Shown here in pieces: positions 34,347-42,964 of a DNA stretch of 64,000 nt; position 1 is the stretch's first letter; each line of letters opens with the position of its first letter. The notes under the pieces were generated by a model, which was not told where the DNA came from, made no database searches, and was given only the letters and a program-made list of their open reading frames with translations. The translations under genes were made by a program, and so were the position numbers. The stretch comes from Cylindrodendrum hubeiense (Eukaryota; Ascomycota; Sordariomycetes; Hypocreales; Nectriaceae). The DNA lies in NCBI GenBank assembly GCA_014621425.1, contig JAANBB010000045.1, positions 62,001 through 126,000 of the forward strand, in the 5' to 3' direction.

Positions 34347-34652
34347 TGACTAGTTCGGTTTCGATAGAATCACGGAAGTATCAATGATCGAGAGTAAAGA
34401 TTGAGATTCGAAAGCTGGAAGCTTCCTCGCGGCCGAATTGATTCTTTGTTGGTAGAGTAAAGTATAACGTAAAGATGCATTCACTCGGGAACTGATCACG
34501 GCACTGGTACGGACTCACGGTAAACTACATATAGGTTTGGAATACTGGTTTGCTTATGAACTTTACAAATCTTAAACTAATCCCTTGCTGGTGAACACCT
34601 CCCCAACCGCCGGGATACTCGGTAAATCGCCCCATTGAGCCATAGGTGATTC
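34347..34652. other. Intergenic region, NmrA-like promoter
   Basis: 306 bases between two minus-strand genes. CGCGGCCGAATTG near 34429-34441 is a one-sided match to the cluster palindrome and sits about 85-95 bases before the NmrA-like start. Confidence 0.45.
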
Positions 34653-35642
34653 TCATGCTACATCAATCTCCTTGAGACGCAGTAGCTGCTCGGCGTTACG
34701 GTAAGCGACCATTTCAAGCTGCTCCCTAGTAAGCAGCCCACTGTCCCGCAGCTCTCGCATCCACTTCAACCCATTCTCGTTCTTCTCGAACGGATAATCA
34801 ACACTGTAGAGTATGTGATCAATACGAGTGTTTCTAAGTATACAAGCCATCGGGGCGATACTCCACACGCCGCTAGTTGTTATCCAGATGTTCTCATTCC
34901 ACACTTGGTCCCAAGCGCGATCCCGTTTTCCCCACCGCACCGACAGCTTCCCCACTCGCTCCAACATGAACGGCAGCATCTCTCCAAAATGCCCGATGAT
35001 GAGCTTTAGCGTCGGGAATTCATCGAATAGTCCGGCCGCAAACAGCTTCAGTAGTCCGAGTCCGGTGTCTTGGTGCCAGCCAAACCCGCTAGAGCCAAGA
35101 CTTCTAGCGGCCCCAGGTTCATAGTTGCCCTCATAAGAGGCCTGCTGATCCTTCTCCGGGTATGTGGGATGGAGATAAATGGGTACGTCGAGCTCAGCTG
35201 CTGCGGCAAATACAGGCCAGAAGCGTCGGTCGTCATAGTGCTCGCCATTCACATGAGCGTCGACCAACGCCCCGACGAACCCGAGTTCTTGGATGCTCCG
35301 CTTGAGCTCCAATGCAGCTTCGATGGGCTCTGCCATGGGCAGAACTGCAAAGCCGGCAAATCGGTTTGGGTTAGCTCGTACAGCCTGGGCCAGCTGATCG
35401 TTCACCAGACGGCTGAGATGCGGGGGTCTGGTTCCCAATCCTGGTGCGTGTGACACCACCTGGACAGAAATGCGGTTCGCATCCATGTCGGCCAGTCGAA
35501 GCGGGCCGAGATCCGTGAGGCGCGCTGCGACGTCCGGGAGATGTTTGAGCTGTTCCCCGTAAATGTCAGAGAGCTCAGAGAGGAGATCAGCAGACACAAA
35601 GTGCTCCTCGAGTGTGATGAGGGGACCAATTGGCTCGGTCAT
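34653..35642 (-). CDS. Amidohydrolase, ACMSD / dihydroxybenzoate decarboxylase type
   Basis: Single exon, 329 residues from MTEPIGPLITLEEH; the frame is open a further 31 codons but that part looks like leader. It is an Amidohydro_2 TIM-barrel protein of the group that includes 2-amino-3-carboxymuconate-6-semialdehyde decarboxylase, gamma-resorcylate and salicylate decarboxylases and the fungal 2,3-dihydroxybenzoate decarboxylase. Those enzymes remove CO2 from aromatic acids or ring-cleavage products with one divalent metal. The likely metal ligands are visible: E/H in LEEHF, H in YLHPTYP, H in IIGHFGEMLPF, and D in SVDYPFE. The length fits this family. Its position beside a ring-cleavage dioxygenase and a salicylate-hydroxylase-type enzyme suits either decarboxylation of a dihydroxybenzoate before cleavage or of the cleaved product afterwards. 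Confidence 0.85.
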   Translation of the reverse strand: MTEPIGPLITLEEHFVSADLLSELSDIYGEQLKHLPDVAARLTDLGPLRLADMDANRISVQVVSHAPGLGTRPPHLSRLVNDQLAQAVRANPNRFAGFAVLPMAEPIEAALELKRSIQELGFVGALVDAHVNGEHYDDRRFWPVFAAAAELDVPIYLHPTYPEKDQQASYEGNYEPGAARSLGSSGFGWHQDTGLGLLKLFAAGLFDEFPTLKLIIGHFGEMLPFMLERVGKLSVRWGKRDRAWDQVWNENIWITTSGVWSIAPMACILRNTRIDHILYSVDYPFEKNENGLKWMRELRDSGLLTREQLEMVAYRNAEQLLRLKEIDVA

Positions 35643-36376
35643 TTCGGCTTTCACGTTAGACCTTTGCTCGTAATAATGAACTGGTTTCTCTTGAATGCGA
35701 ATGCAAGACGCTGCGTAAGTTGCCGTATTTAACAAAGAATAGCCCGTCCACGCGCTCGTTGAGGAAACTTCATTCGGCGAGGGGAGGCTTCAAATCAACG
35801 ATGCATGTAGAATTCACAGAACACAGAAGATTTCTTGACCCCACGGACGCGGCGTGCTATTTGGTTGGCGCCGGGATATGCGGGCAAATCCCCGTACCCC
35901 ATCCGCCTCTCGGGCTGAGCCCCAATTGGATGATGGCTCCAATGGAACAGCATGTCTACCAAGTAACAATATGTTGCCTCAAACAGTAAATTATAGGTCA
36001 TGATTAGTTTGGTTGGCAGGAAGGGTCAATTTCTGGCTACTTGGCGGTGTTTATCACGTCGACCTCGAGAAAGGTGTGGCGGCGTATGCAGCGAAAGATG
36101 CTCGCAGCAATGTAGTGATAAGCTACCCAAGCGCGTATTGGCAGGGCAGACCTTCAAATATTCTCTTATGGATCAGCACTGGTTCTTTCATTTGTATGAT
36201 CAGTCCAGGAATACCGCGATTTATCATGACAGGATCTCTAATATGCTTTTGTCTTGACCCTTGAGCTGCAATCACAACCCAAGGCATCTGACACATTTTG
36301 GATATTTAACGATGCATAATATCCTCACATAAAAGGTCATTTTCTATTGCTCTGACTAAACATAGAATATTCTCTC
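35643..36376. other. Intergenic region
   Basis: 734 bases between two minus-strand genes. Overlapping plus-strand ORFs of about 85 codons (near 36000) carry no domain. It should include the promoter of the amidohydrolase. Confidence 0.5.
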
Positions 36377-37330
36377 TCAATCCTTCTGAAACACCATCTT
36401 GTTGCTAATGCTACCAAGCCCATCGATTGTAACCTCTACCACGTCTCCATCCTCCAGGCAACCGTTCGAATGCCATCCCACACCTTCTGGTGTCCCCGTC
36501 ATGATCAGAGTTCCACGGCGCAGCGTCCGGCCCCGAGATGCAAACGCGATGAGCTGTCGACAAGACCATATCATCTCGGAAGTAGAAGTGCTCTGGCGCA
36601 CTTTGCCATTCACCTTAGTCGTCAGCTGCAGTGCCTGCGGCTCCGGCACTAGTCTTGGAGACACCAAGTACGGTCCCGTAGGGCCGAAATGGTTAAAGGA
36701 CTTCGCATAACCCATCTGGTAACCCGAAACGTCCAATGCATGGAGATTGCGTGCTGAGACATCGTTGCTGTTCGTGTACCCAAGCACGTAGTCCAGTGCC
36801 TCCTCCTCGCTGATATCGTATCCGTCCTTTCCGATCACGATGCTAAGCTCGCCCTCATAATCCAGTAGCTCCTGCGCGTCAGGGTGGATCAAGATATCAT
36901 CCAATGGGCCAGTTAGTCGATCAGGAGGGGTTGCGAAGATGACCGGCTTTTTGGGGGGCTTGAACTATATTCATGTCATAAACACACACTCAGAAATTCT
37001 CCGTCGACCTTTTCTTACCTTTGTCTCACTGGCATGAGATCTATAATTCACTCCGGCACAAATGATAATCGGTGTGCTCGGTAGGGGACACAGCAGCTGC
37101 ACGATCAGGTTCAGTATTCTCATCCGTACCTTTGACATTTCTACGCTGGTTTCTCTTACCTTTGCTACTTCGGCCTTATCGTCTGTAACCTTGAATCCTG
37201 ATTCGATATTGCCCGAAACGAGTTGAACTTGTTTTCCATTCAACTCTGACGCTGAGAGCTCGCTCTCGACGTTGCCATACCTCTCAACCCCATTTTTGTC
37301 GATAAACCTGATGAGTCTATCGAATGACAT
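36377..37330 (-). CDS. Fumarylacetoacetate hydrolase (FAH) family protein
   Basis: Exons 37330-37160, 37096-37019 and 36964-36377 give 278 residues. The catalytic FAH domain covers about residues 60-275. The signature CAGVNYRSHASETK comes first, then the metal-binding LDYEGELSIVIGKDG (E-x-E type), YTNSNDVSARNLH, and GTLIMTGTPEGVG. Members hydrolyse or decarboxylate 2-oxo-dienoate and fumarylpyruvate-type acids made after aromatic ring cleavage, with Mg2+ or Mn2+. The first intron (37159-37097) is 63 bases, a multiple of three with no in-frame stop, so retention would add 21 residues (VRETSVEMSK...). I favour splicing because it has a GTAAGA donor, an ACTGAAC branch-like site and CAG. The second intron is 54 bases. 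The gene is divergent from the extradiol dioxygenase across 521 bases, strong context for a shared pathway. Confidence 0.85.
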
Positions 37331-37851
37331 TCTGAGATGCTGAAATCGGGGCTGACTTGGAAGGTTCTCTGCCGGAATTCTCAAGTCGTTGAGATCGTTG
37401 TTAGAGTCGAAGGAGATAGTAATTCGACTGAGTAAAATGCTTACTTATAGTAACGAATTGCTTAATAACCGTATTTATAAATGAGTGCCAAAGTACAGAT
37501 GGCCTACGGGGTAATTTCGGCTTGCTAGCGATTGTTGAAAGCAAGGCTCTCGGTGGGCATCCCGCCCGTAGAACCCGAAGGTCACCTCGGGAAATCTCCC
37601 GTGACATGGATCACGGGACTTCGGATACAAACTATTGAAACCTATCCTACCAAGCAACCTTCATGGGGAGTGAAATATGAGGGGGTGTGGTCCATAATCG
37701 CCACCCGGGGCTCGGGAATTAGAAGCCGAGATGGCCGGCGTGGACATAAGTTATAATGACTGACTTTTGAGGCTAAGTGGCCACCATATTACAATTGCTT
37801 CAGTCACACTTGTACTCCATCTTCTATTGGAAATCATCAGAAGCCTGCAGA
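37331..37851. promoter_or_regulatory. Divergent promoter, FAH hydrolase and dioxygenase
   Basis: 521 bases between two divergent starts. It contains the inverted repeat at 37597-37618 and, just before it, CCCGA and TCGGG separated by eight bases (about 37574-37591). More CCGAG/CTCGG elements lie at 37700-37735. Shared control of both genes is inferred. Confidence 0.5.
37597..37618. repeat. Inverted repeat in FAH/dioxygenase promoter
   Basis: TCCCGTGA (37597-37604) and TCACGGGA (37611-37618) are perfect 8-base arms around the 6-base spacer CATGGA. The element is near the middle of the divergent promoter, which suits a dimeric regulator such as a Zn2Cys6 protein. That role is inference. Confidence 0.6.
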
Positions 37852-39017
37852 ATGTCTCAAACAGATAGCCGCATTCTTCTTGACCGGCTTTCATATGCCC
37901 GTTATGGGCATCCTGACCTAGAAAAGGCAAAGGCGTTCTACATCGATTTTGGGCTGGTGCCCGTTCTCGAAAAGGATGACAAGATATACTTCCGCGGCTT
38001 CGGCACAGACCAGTTCTGCTACGTAGCGGAAAAGACATACGATGGCAAGAGAAAGTTCAAGGGAGGCGGTTGGATTGTGCAGTCCATGGCCGAGCTTGAG
38101 AAGGCAGCCAAGCTTCCAGGCTCAACGCCTATCCACGACTATGACGGCCCTGGTGGAGGAAAGGTGGTCATCATGCAGGATATCATGGGAGAACCAATCA
38201 CTCTGATCTACGGCCAGGAAGATCGAGTGCCGAAGCCAAGAGAAATCCCTAAGCGAGTGGTTTGGAACACTTGGGAGGACAAGAAGCGGCTCGGTGAATT
38301 CCAACGACCGGACAGAGACATGCCGTCTAAAGTTCACAAATTGGGTCACTATGGATTCGAGGTGAATGTCGATAAACTCCACGGTGTCTACGACTGGTAC
38401 AGTCAGACTTTCAACCTGAAGAAGACAGATTCTCTGTTCAGTGCCCAGAACAACAAGACGGTTATGATCTTCATCCACATTGACAAGGGCAAGGAATTTG
38501 TTGATCATCATGTCCGTCAATTCCTCTTATTTTATACATACCGATGCTAACCTGGATTCAGAACATTTTTATTGCCGGCTCCCCCGAAATCAAAGAGGGG
38601 ATCAAAGCGCATCATACCAGCTTCGAGGTGGACGATATCGACAGTCAAGTTGTCGGACATCACTACCTGATCCGCAAAGGGTACATCAGCGTGTTCGGAG
38701 TCGGAAGACACGTACTAGGCAGCCAAATCTTTGATTACTGGTAAGTCATCTTGTGTGTCGCACATACTGTGACACCTTCAAGCCCATAGAACCTTCCTGT
38801 TCTAACAAGATAACACAGGTTTGATCCGTCGGGTTTTATTATGGAGCACTACGTAGACGGCGATCTAGTCAACGAAGACTCTCCTAACAACGACGAGCCT
38901 GCCGTCGCTGCTACGGTTTCCAGCTGGGGGCCGGAGATCCCGCGCGCCTTCTTTACCAAGAATGTCGAGGATCTCCCGGGTATAACCAATGTACCGACTC
39001 ACCCGATTGAGGCTTGA
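37852..39017 (+). CDS. Type I extradiol ring-cleavage dioxygenase
   Basis: Exons 37852-38511, 38562-38740 and 38819-39017 join in phase to 345 residues. It is a two-domain vicinal-oxygen-chelate protein, like catechol 2,3-dioxygenases, that would open a catechol-type ring beside the two hydroxyls using Fe(II). The N-terminal VOC half starts at YARYGHPDLEKAKAFYIDFG. The C-terminal half carries the expected facial triad: H166 in LGHYGFEV, H237 or H238 in AHHTSFEVDD, and E289 in FIMEHYVDGD. The second histidine and the glutamate come from different exons, and both joins keep frame. The first intron (50 bases) uses the less usual donor GTCCGT but has GCTAAC before its CAG. The true start is the ATG at 37852. 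It is divergent from the FAH hydrolase, which fits meta-cleavage and processing of the product. Confidence 0.85.
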
Positions 39018-39533
39018 GATCAACTTATCTAGTTCGGATTTCTGCCCTACTGGGGCATTCTCGAAGATAGGCACTGCAGAGATCAGCGTAAACAGATAAT
39101 TAAATGGAATCTACTAGCTACTTCGATGGTATTCACGTGCTAAATTGTTGTTTCCCGCTCCTGGTTAATCGCTGAATTATTTGATCCTTACGTATCCGCA
39201 GACGGACTTAGCTTTGTTACTTTGTGGCATCCCGTATTGTATTGACTGTGAAGCAAGCCTGCTTTCAGATCGTGCGTTGGGTTATCGCCTGAGACGTCGG
39301 GTATGCCGTTCTTTCCTGATGACATTACCATGCCTGGAAATCGCCTTCGCGAAGAAATTAGTTTGGATCAGAGTGAGAACTGTCTAAACCATCATTATTT
39401 AATCACGATGGAAGGTTCATATTTCAGCCTGCTCGTCAGAGCCGTCAAGTACATCTAAAGTTCATTCTCTCGTCTTAAATTTCAAGGAGGACACAACTAA
39501 ATACAAGGTTCTTTAAATTTAATGACTGGTACT
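39018..39533. other. Convergent intergenic region
   Basis: 516 bases between the 3' ends of the dioxygenase and the salicylate-hydroxylase-type gene. AT-rich; nothing coding is seen. Confidence 0.6.
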
Positions 39534-40817
39534 TTATCCAGTCAAGGTCTTGAATGTCGCCACAGCCTCATCCGCATCGATGGTGAGGTCTCGATTCCAA
39601 ATCCAACTCATCCTGTCCTTCAAATTGGCTTTGATCTTTTCAATATCATCCCCTTCTTTCTCAAAATGCCATATCTGCCCAGCCTCCCTGCTGGTAGAAA
39701 CCAGGTCCTGTGTGCGTGCCAGTCGGGCTTTGCTGAATGCCTCAAAGGCGGCAGGAAGGTCGTCTGCCAGTTTGACGTGCTGGAGGATCCGTCCGAGAAC
39801 ATATGCATCCTCCACGGCCATGCCCGCGCCGGCTCCTTGGAAAGGCGTTGAAGCATGGGCAGCGTCTCCCAGCAAGCAGATCCTGCCCTTGTTGTAAGCA
39901 TCAATCGGGGCGTGGTCGAATAAGCCCCACGCGTCGGACTGGCCCATCAGACGGACAATATCCTGCACATCCTGGCCCCAGTCGCTAAAGCTGTTCACCA
40001 TCTGCTCCTTTGTGGCTGGGATAACCATCTTGTCGTGTGGCCAGTCTTTGGATGACTGGAACGCCACCACATTCATCATAGTACCACCAGCCACGGGGAA
40101 TGTGAGCATATGGCCATGGTATCCTAGCCATGCTTGGCAGTTCACCGCCTTCTCTTCGCCGAGAAGCTCCACTGCCTTTGCCATGGGCACCAGGCCTCTA
40201 TAGCAGTATTTTCCAGTGTATGCGGGATACGCTGCAATGTTGTCCTCTCCTAGCATGATGCGTCGTGTGCAACTCTTAATGCCGTCGCATCCAATGACTG
40301 CGGAATGGTGTGCCGTCGTCCCATCCTCAAACGTCAGCTCGACGCCCTTGCTGCCATTATCAACGATTTGAACCAAATTCTTATCAAGGTGGGCGATGTT
40401 TGGAGGCAGGCGGCCGACCAGCTCGTCAACGAGATAAGAGCGGTTCACCATCCAGCTTCCGGGTTCAGGGTGTTCGAGCGAGCAAAGGAACTCCCCGGCC
40501 TTGATTCCGCGTGCCTTTGCACTGTCGTCAGCCCCATCCATGCCGACTCTGAAGTCGAACCAGACGCCTCGCTTCTCCGGCCAGGTGTTCCTACTTGCGC
40601 GCGCATCTACAGCATCTGCAAGCGGCGCCGAGATTTGCCTGATGGTTCGCACAACATTGGGTCCAAATGCAACGCCTGCACCAATCTCGCCAAACTTGGG
40701 CGCATTCTCGTAGACGGTGACGGGGATAGAGGTGTGGTTTGTGATTGATAATGCGAGACAGAGGCCACCTATGCCGCCGCCAATAATGGCGATATTCAAG
40801 TCTCCGGAACTCGTCAT
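39534..40817 (-). CDS. FAD-dependent salicylate-hydroxylase-type monooxygenase
   Basis: Single exon, 427 residues from MTSSGDLNIAIIGGG. It is a class A flavoprotein aromatic hydroxylase, close in layout to fungal and bacterial salicylate 1-monooxygenases, which turn salicylate into catechol with NAD(P)H and O2. The FAD-binding GxGxxG is at residues 13-18, the DG motif is in SAVIGCDGIKS, and the second FAD motif is ICLLGDAAHASTPFQGAG, with GD near residue 317. GEIGAGVAFGPN after the first motif is also typical of this subgroup. Length fits. Substrate could be another hydroxybenzoate. The open frame starts 22 codons earlier but that part reads as leader. It is convergent with the dioxygenase that could use its product, and TCGGCCGA and inverted repeats lie 290-610 bases upstream. 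Confidence 0.88.
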   Translation of the reverse strand: MTSSGDLNIAIIGGGIGGLCLALSITNHTSIPVTVYENAPKFGEIGAGVAFGPNVVRTIRQISAPLADAVDARASRNTWPEKRGVWFDFRVGMDGADDSAKARGIKAGEFLCSLEHPEPGSWMVNRSYLVDELVGRLPPNIAHLDKNLVQIVDNGSKGVELTFEDGTTAHHSAVIGCDGIKSCTRRIMLGEDNIAAYPAYTGKYCYRGLVPMAKAVELLGEEKAVNCQAWLGYHGHMLTFPVAGGTMMNVVAFQSSKDWPHDKMVIPATKEQMVNSFSDWGQDVQDIVRLMGQSDAWGLFDHAPIDAYNKGRICLLGDAAHASTPFQGAGAGMAVEDAYVLGRILQHVKLADDLPAAFEAFSKARLARTQDLVSTSREAGQIWHFEKEGDDIEKIKANLKDRMSWIWNRDLTIDADEAVATFKTLTG

Positions 40818-41104
40818 ATTGATAAGTAGGCCTGGGTATAGATGAGGACGTAGATGATTTTTGATGAGCCACAACACGTACAAGTATGCTGATTGACGAA
40901 GTAGATGAAGCTGTTCTGCTGTTAGAATCTGTGTATCCAGCCGACTATTTATTTCATTAAGCCAGGTTTTCGGTCAGGCCAAGTTAGGTACAATCTCATC
41001 CCTATCATGATACGGATTTAGGCGGACCGTTTCCTCAAGTCCGATGAACATGATTCTGTGTAGAATGTGCGAGACTTGGCAAGTCTGAACACTATCTCCT
41101 TCTG

Positions 41105-41112
41105 TCGGCCGA
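41105..41112. promoter_or_regulatory. TCGGCCGA palindrome
   Basis: Perfect palindrome followed by A, about 290 bases upstream of the salicylate-hydroxylase-type ATG. Same 8-mer as in the promoters of regulator A and the P450. Confidence 0.4.
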
Positions 41113-41185
41113 ATGACGGGCTGAGATCCGATCGGGAATTGATCCGGCCGGGCATCTGCGTGAGGCGCTACCAGCGATCTGCTAC

Positions 41186-41193
41186 TCGGCCGA
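41186..41193. promoter_or_regulatory. TCGGCCGA palindrome
   Basis: Second perfect copy, 81 bases from the first on the same side of the gene. Paired spacing supports a real site more than a single copy would. Confidence 0.4.
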
Positions 41194-41345
41194 AATCTCC
41201 GCCGCATACCTACATCTGTAAAGGTGGGACTCGCCCGGATCCTCCTTTCTTCTTTCAGAAACAATACAATTTGCACATTTGTATTCTCTGCGATGTATTT
41301 CATGTCCATCTTCAATTTAAAGCATATCCATCGCTGATGCGAGAA

Positions 41346-41378
41346 GCCCGACCTTGAGCCTCAAGCTCGAAGTCGGGC
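41346..41378. repeat. Inverted repeat GCCCGAC...GTCGGGC
   Basis: Perfect 7-base arms (41346-41352 and 41372-41378) around 19 bases. It lies 530-560 bases upstream of the salicylate-hydroxylase-type gene. Confidence 0.5.
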
Positions 41379-41410
41379 CTGAAGCATCACGCCTTGAACG
41401 GTCACGTTGG

Positions 41411-41431
41411 TCGGGACCCTTACAGTCCCGA
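41411..41431. repeat. Inverted repeat TCGGGAC...GTCCCGA
   Basis: Perfect 7-base arms (41411-41417 and 41425-41431) around 7 bases, 33 bases after the previous inverted repeat. The arm TCGGGA resembles the TCCCG arms in the FAH/dioxygenase promoter. Confidence 0.55.
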
Positions 41432-41939
41432 GCCCTCGACCGTACGATAGAGAAATCAACCTTCTTTACACATCCCTTTGAGACCCTCGCTTACGTGGCC
41501 CTAGCGATATTCGCATCAATCGCTCCAGGGATGTGGTGGTAAGTATCATTACAAGGTCTGCGACGCATTAACGGAAGGGAAGTCCCAATTCACGGCGAAG
41601 CTGGTGATTACGCTGGGACCTCGTGCATTGATCCGAAAAAGAAAGAAAACTCCATTTATGTCAAACCCTCCCAATAGAGAGGAACGACTGCTGCGACGCT
41701 ATAAGCTGACAGCCTAAACTGCTTATTGAGCAAAACTTAATAAGCTACTCCTACCTTTAGCGCGCGCAGGTTTCCCAATTTGGACAAACGTGCATTCTTG
41801 CCCTCTGTCAGCACCGTTATCTCCGTCCCGCCCTCAGATTCATTAGTTATAAAGGCCACTTGCTGAAGCGCGGTTCAATTGAAAGCAGCCTCATCCACAG
41901 ACAATTCATCAGCTCCTTGTGTCATAACCAACCAGAAAC

Positions 41940-42790
41940 ATGTTGTCCCAGATCATCCGCTTCACGCTACCGCCGTCCCTGACGATATCGGCTCCAGAAT
42001 TCCTCAAAATCCGTCAGAAGGTGGCAGCTGCTGGAGCTGCGGCACAGTACTATGGCTATTCAGTGACCACTAAATCATTATCTCTTCCTAAGAAAAGACA
42101 CGAAATCTGCTGGACTATCCGTATGTTTGCCAAAATCTGCGTCCGAGATCTAGCAGCTAACCCAAGCACCGTGTAGAATGGCCCGACGCAAGTGATCCCC
42201 AGTCAGCTCTGAGTGACCTACATGGCATCACAACAGGAGATGAAACGTCGCTGTTGTTCAAATTCACGGACGACCAGTTGCCGGAACTTGAAAAGAGCCT
42301 CGAGGCCCCGGTTTCTGAATTTGTATGCTACCAAGCCCATCATTCCCAATTCCTTCCATATGAATTCCCTACTCAACGATAGTGCACCAGGCTTGTATTC
42401 GACTCAAAGATGACGCCCCTCTGTCCGACCCCGCCTTACAGACGTCGATGAACAAGACTTTTTCAGACACATACCAAATGCTAGGGTTCACAGGAGGAAA
42501 CTGGGCATATGCAACCAACGTCAACGAGAGCAGCGGAGCACCCCTCAATTCCACTCCTGAGAAAGTCATTCCAGAGGGAGAGCGGAGACTGGGAGTGTAT
42601 TATCTCGGCTGGGAGAGCATCGAGGTTCGTCAACAGCACCTGTAAAACTAAAAGCAGATGCGCTAACTCCTCTTGGCAGCTCCACCAGGACGCAACTGAG
42701 ACACCGATATTTGCCGAGGAGATTGGCAAGTTGATTCCGTACTTTGGCCCCGGAAGCGGTGCGTGGTATGTTGCATTCAGGAAGCACTAG
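41940..42790 (+). CDS. Hypothetical protein, possible dimeric alpha/beta barrel
   Basis: Exons 41940-42120, 42177-42322, 42391-42624 and 42680-42790 join in phase (introns 56, 68 and 55 bases) to 223 residues. No named domain is recognised with certainty. The pattern is two similar halves, each with a strand-helix-strand flavour. The end (RLGVYYLGWESIELHQDATE, then FAEEIGKLIPYFGPGSGAWY) looks like fungal antibiotic-biosynthesis-monooxygenase-type or stress-responsive dimeric alpha/beta-barrel proteins. That fold guess rests on the GW.S.E.H pattern only. There is no signal peptide. The N-terminal 30 residues are basic and amphipathic and might target mitochondria. It is convergent with the ADP-ribosylglycohydrolase gene (174-base gap). 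Confidence 0.65.
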
Positions 42791-42964
42791 CAGATCAACG
42801 AGCCTTGAGCCTCGAGACGGATATTTCATCGTTTAGATCACGAACATCAGTATGGAAGCTTAATTTACTTCCAAGCATTTGAAAGTGTCAATACAGTGAC
42901 TTGTAGGAATGATGGAGTATATTTTTTAGAGCCGGACACTACGCGAGTCCCTTAACAAATTTCC

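Larger units (their letters stand above)
40818..41939. promoter_or_regulatory. Upstream region of the salicylate-hydroxylase-type gene
   Basis: About 1.1 kb without an intact gene. It has two perfect TCGGCCGA palindromes (41105-41112, 41186-41193) and two TCGGG-type inverted repeats (41346-41378, 41411-41431). A 62-codon ORF at 41354-41542 ends in a hydrophobic stretch (FETLAYVALAIFASIAPG) followed by a GTAAGT sequence. It could be a lone exon or relic, but I cannot find a continuation. Confidence 0.5.

Noticed and set aside
36000..36264. Two overlapping ORFs of about 85 codons between amidohydrolase and FAH genes
   Set aside because: They lie in different frames over the same DNA and neither has a domain. 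Probably non-coding.
41354..41542. 62-codon ORF ending in a hydrophobic stretch and a GTAAGT sequence
   Set aside because: It looks like a possible exon, but no downstream exon with a matching phase or theme was found before the next gene, so it is only noted within the intergenic entry.
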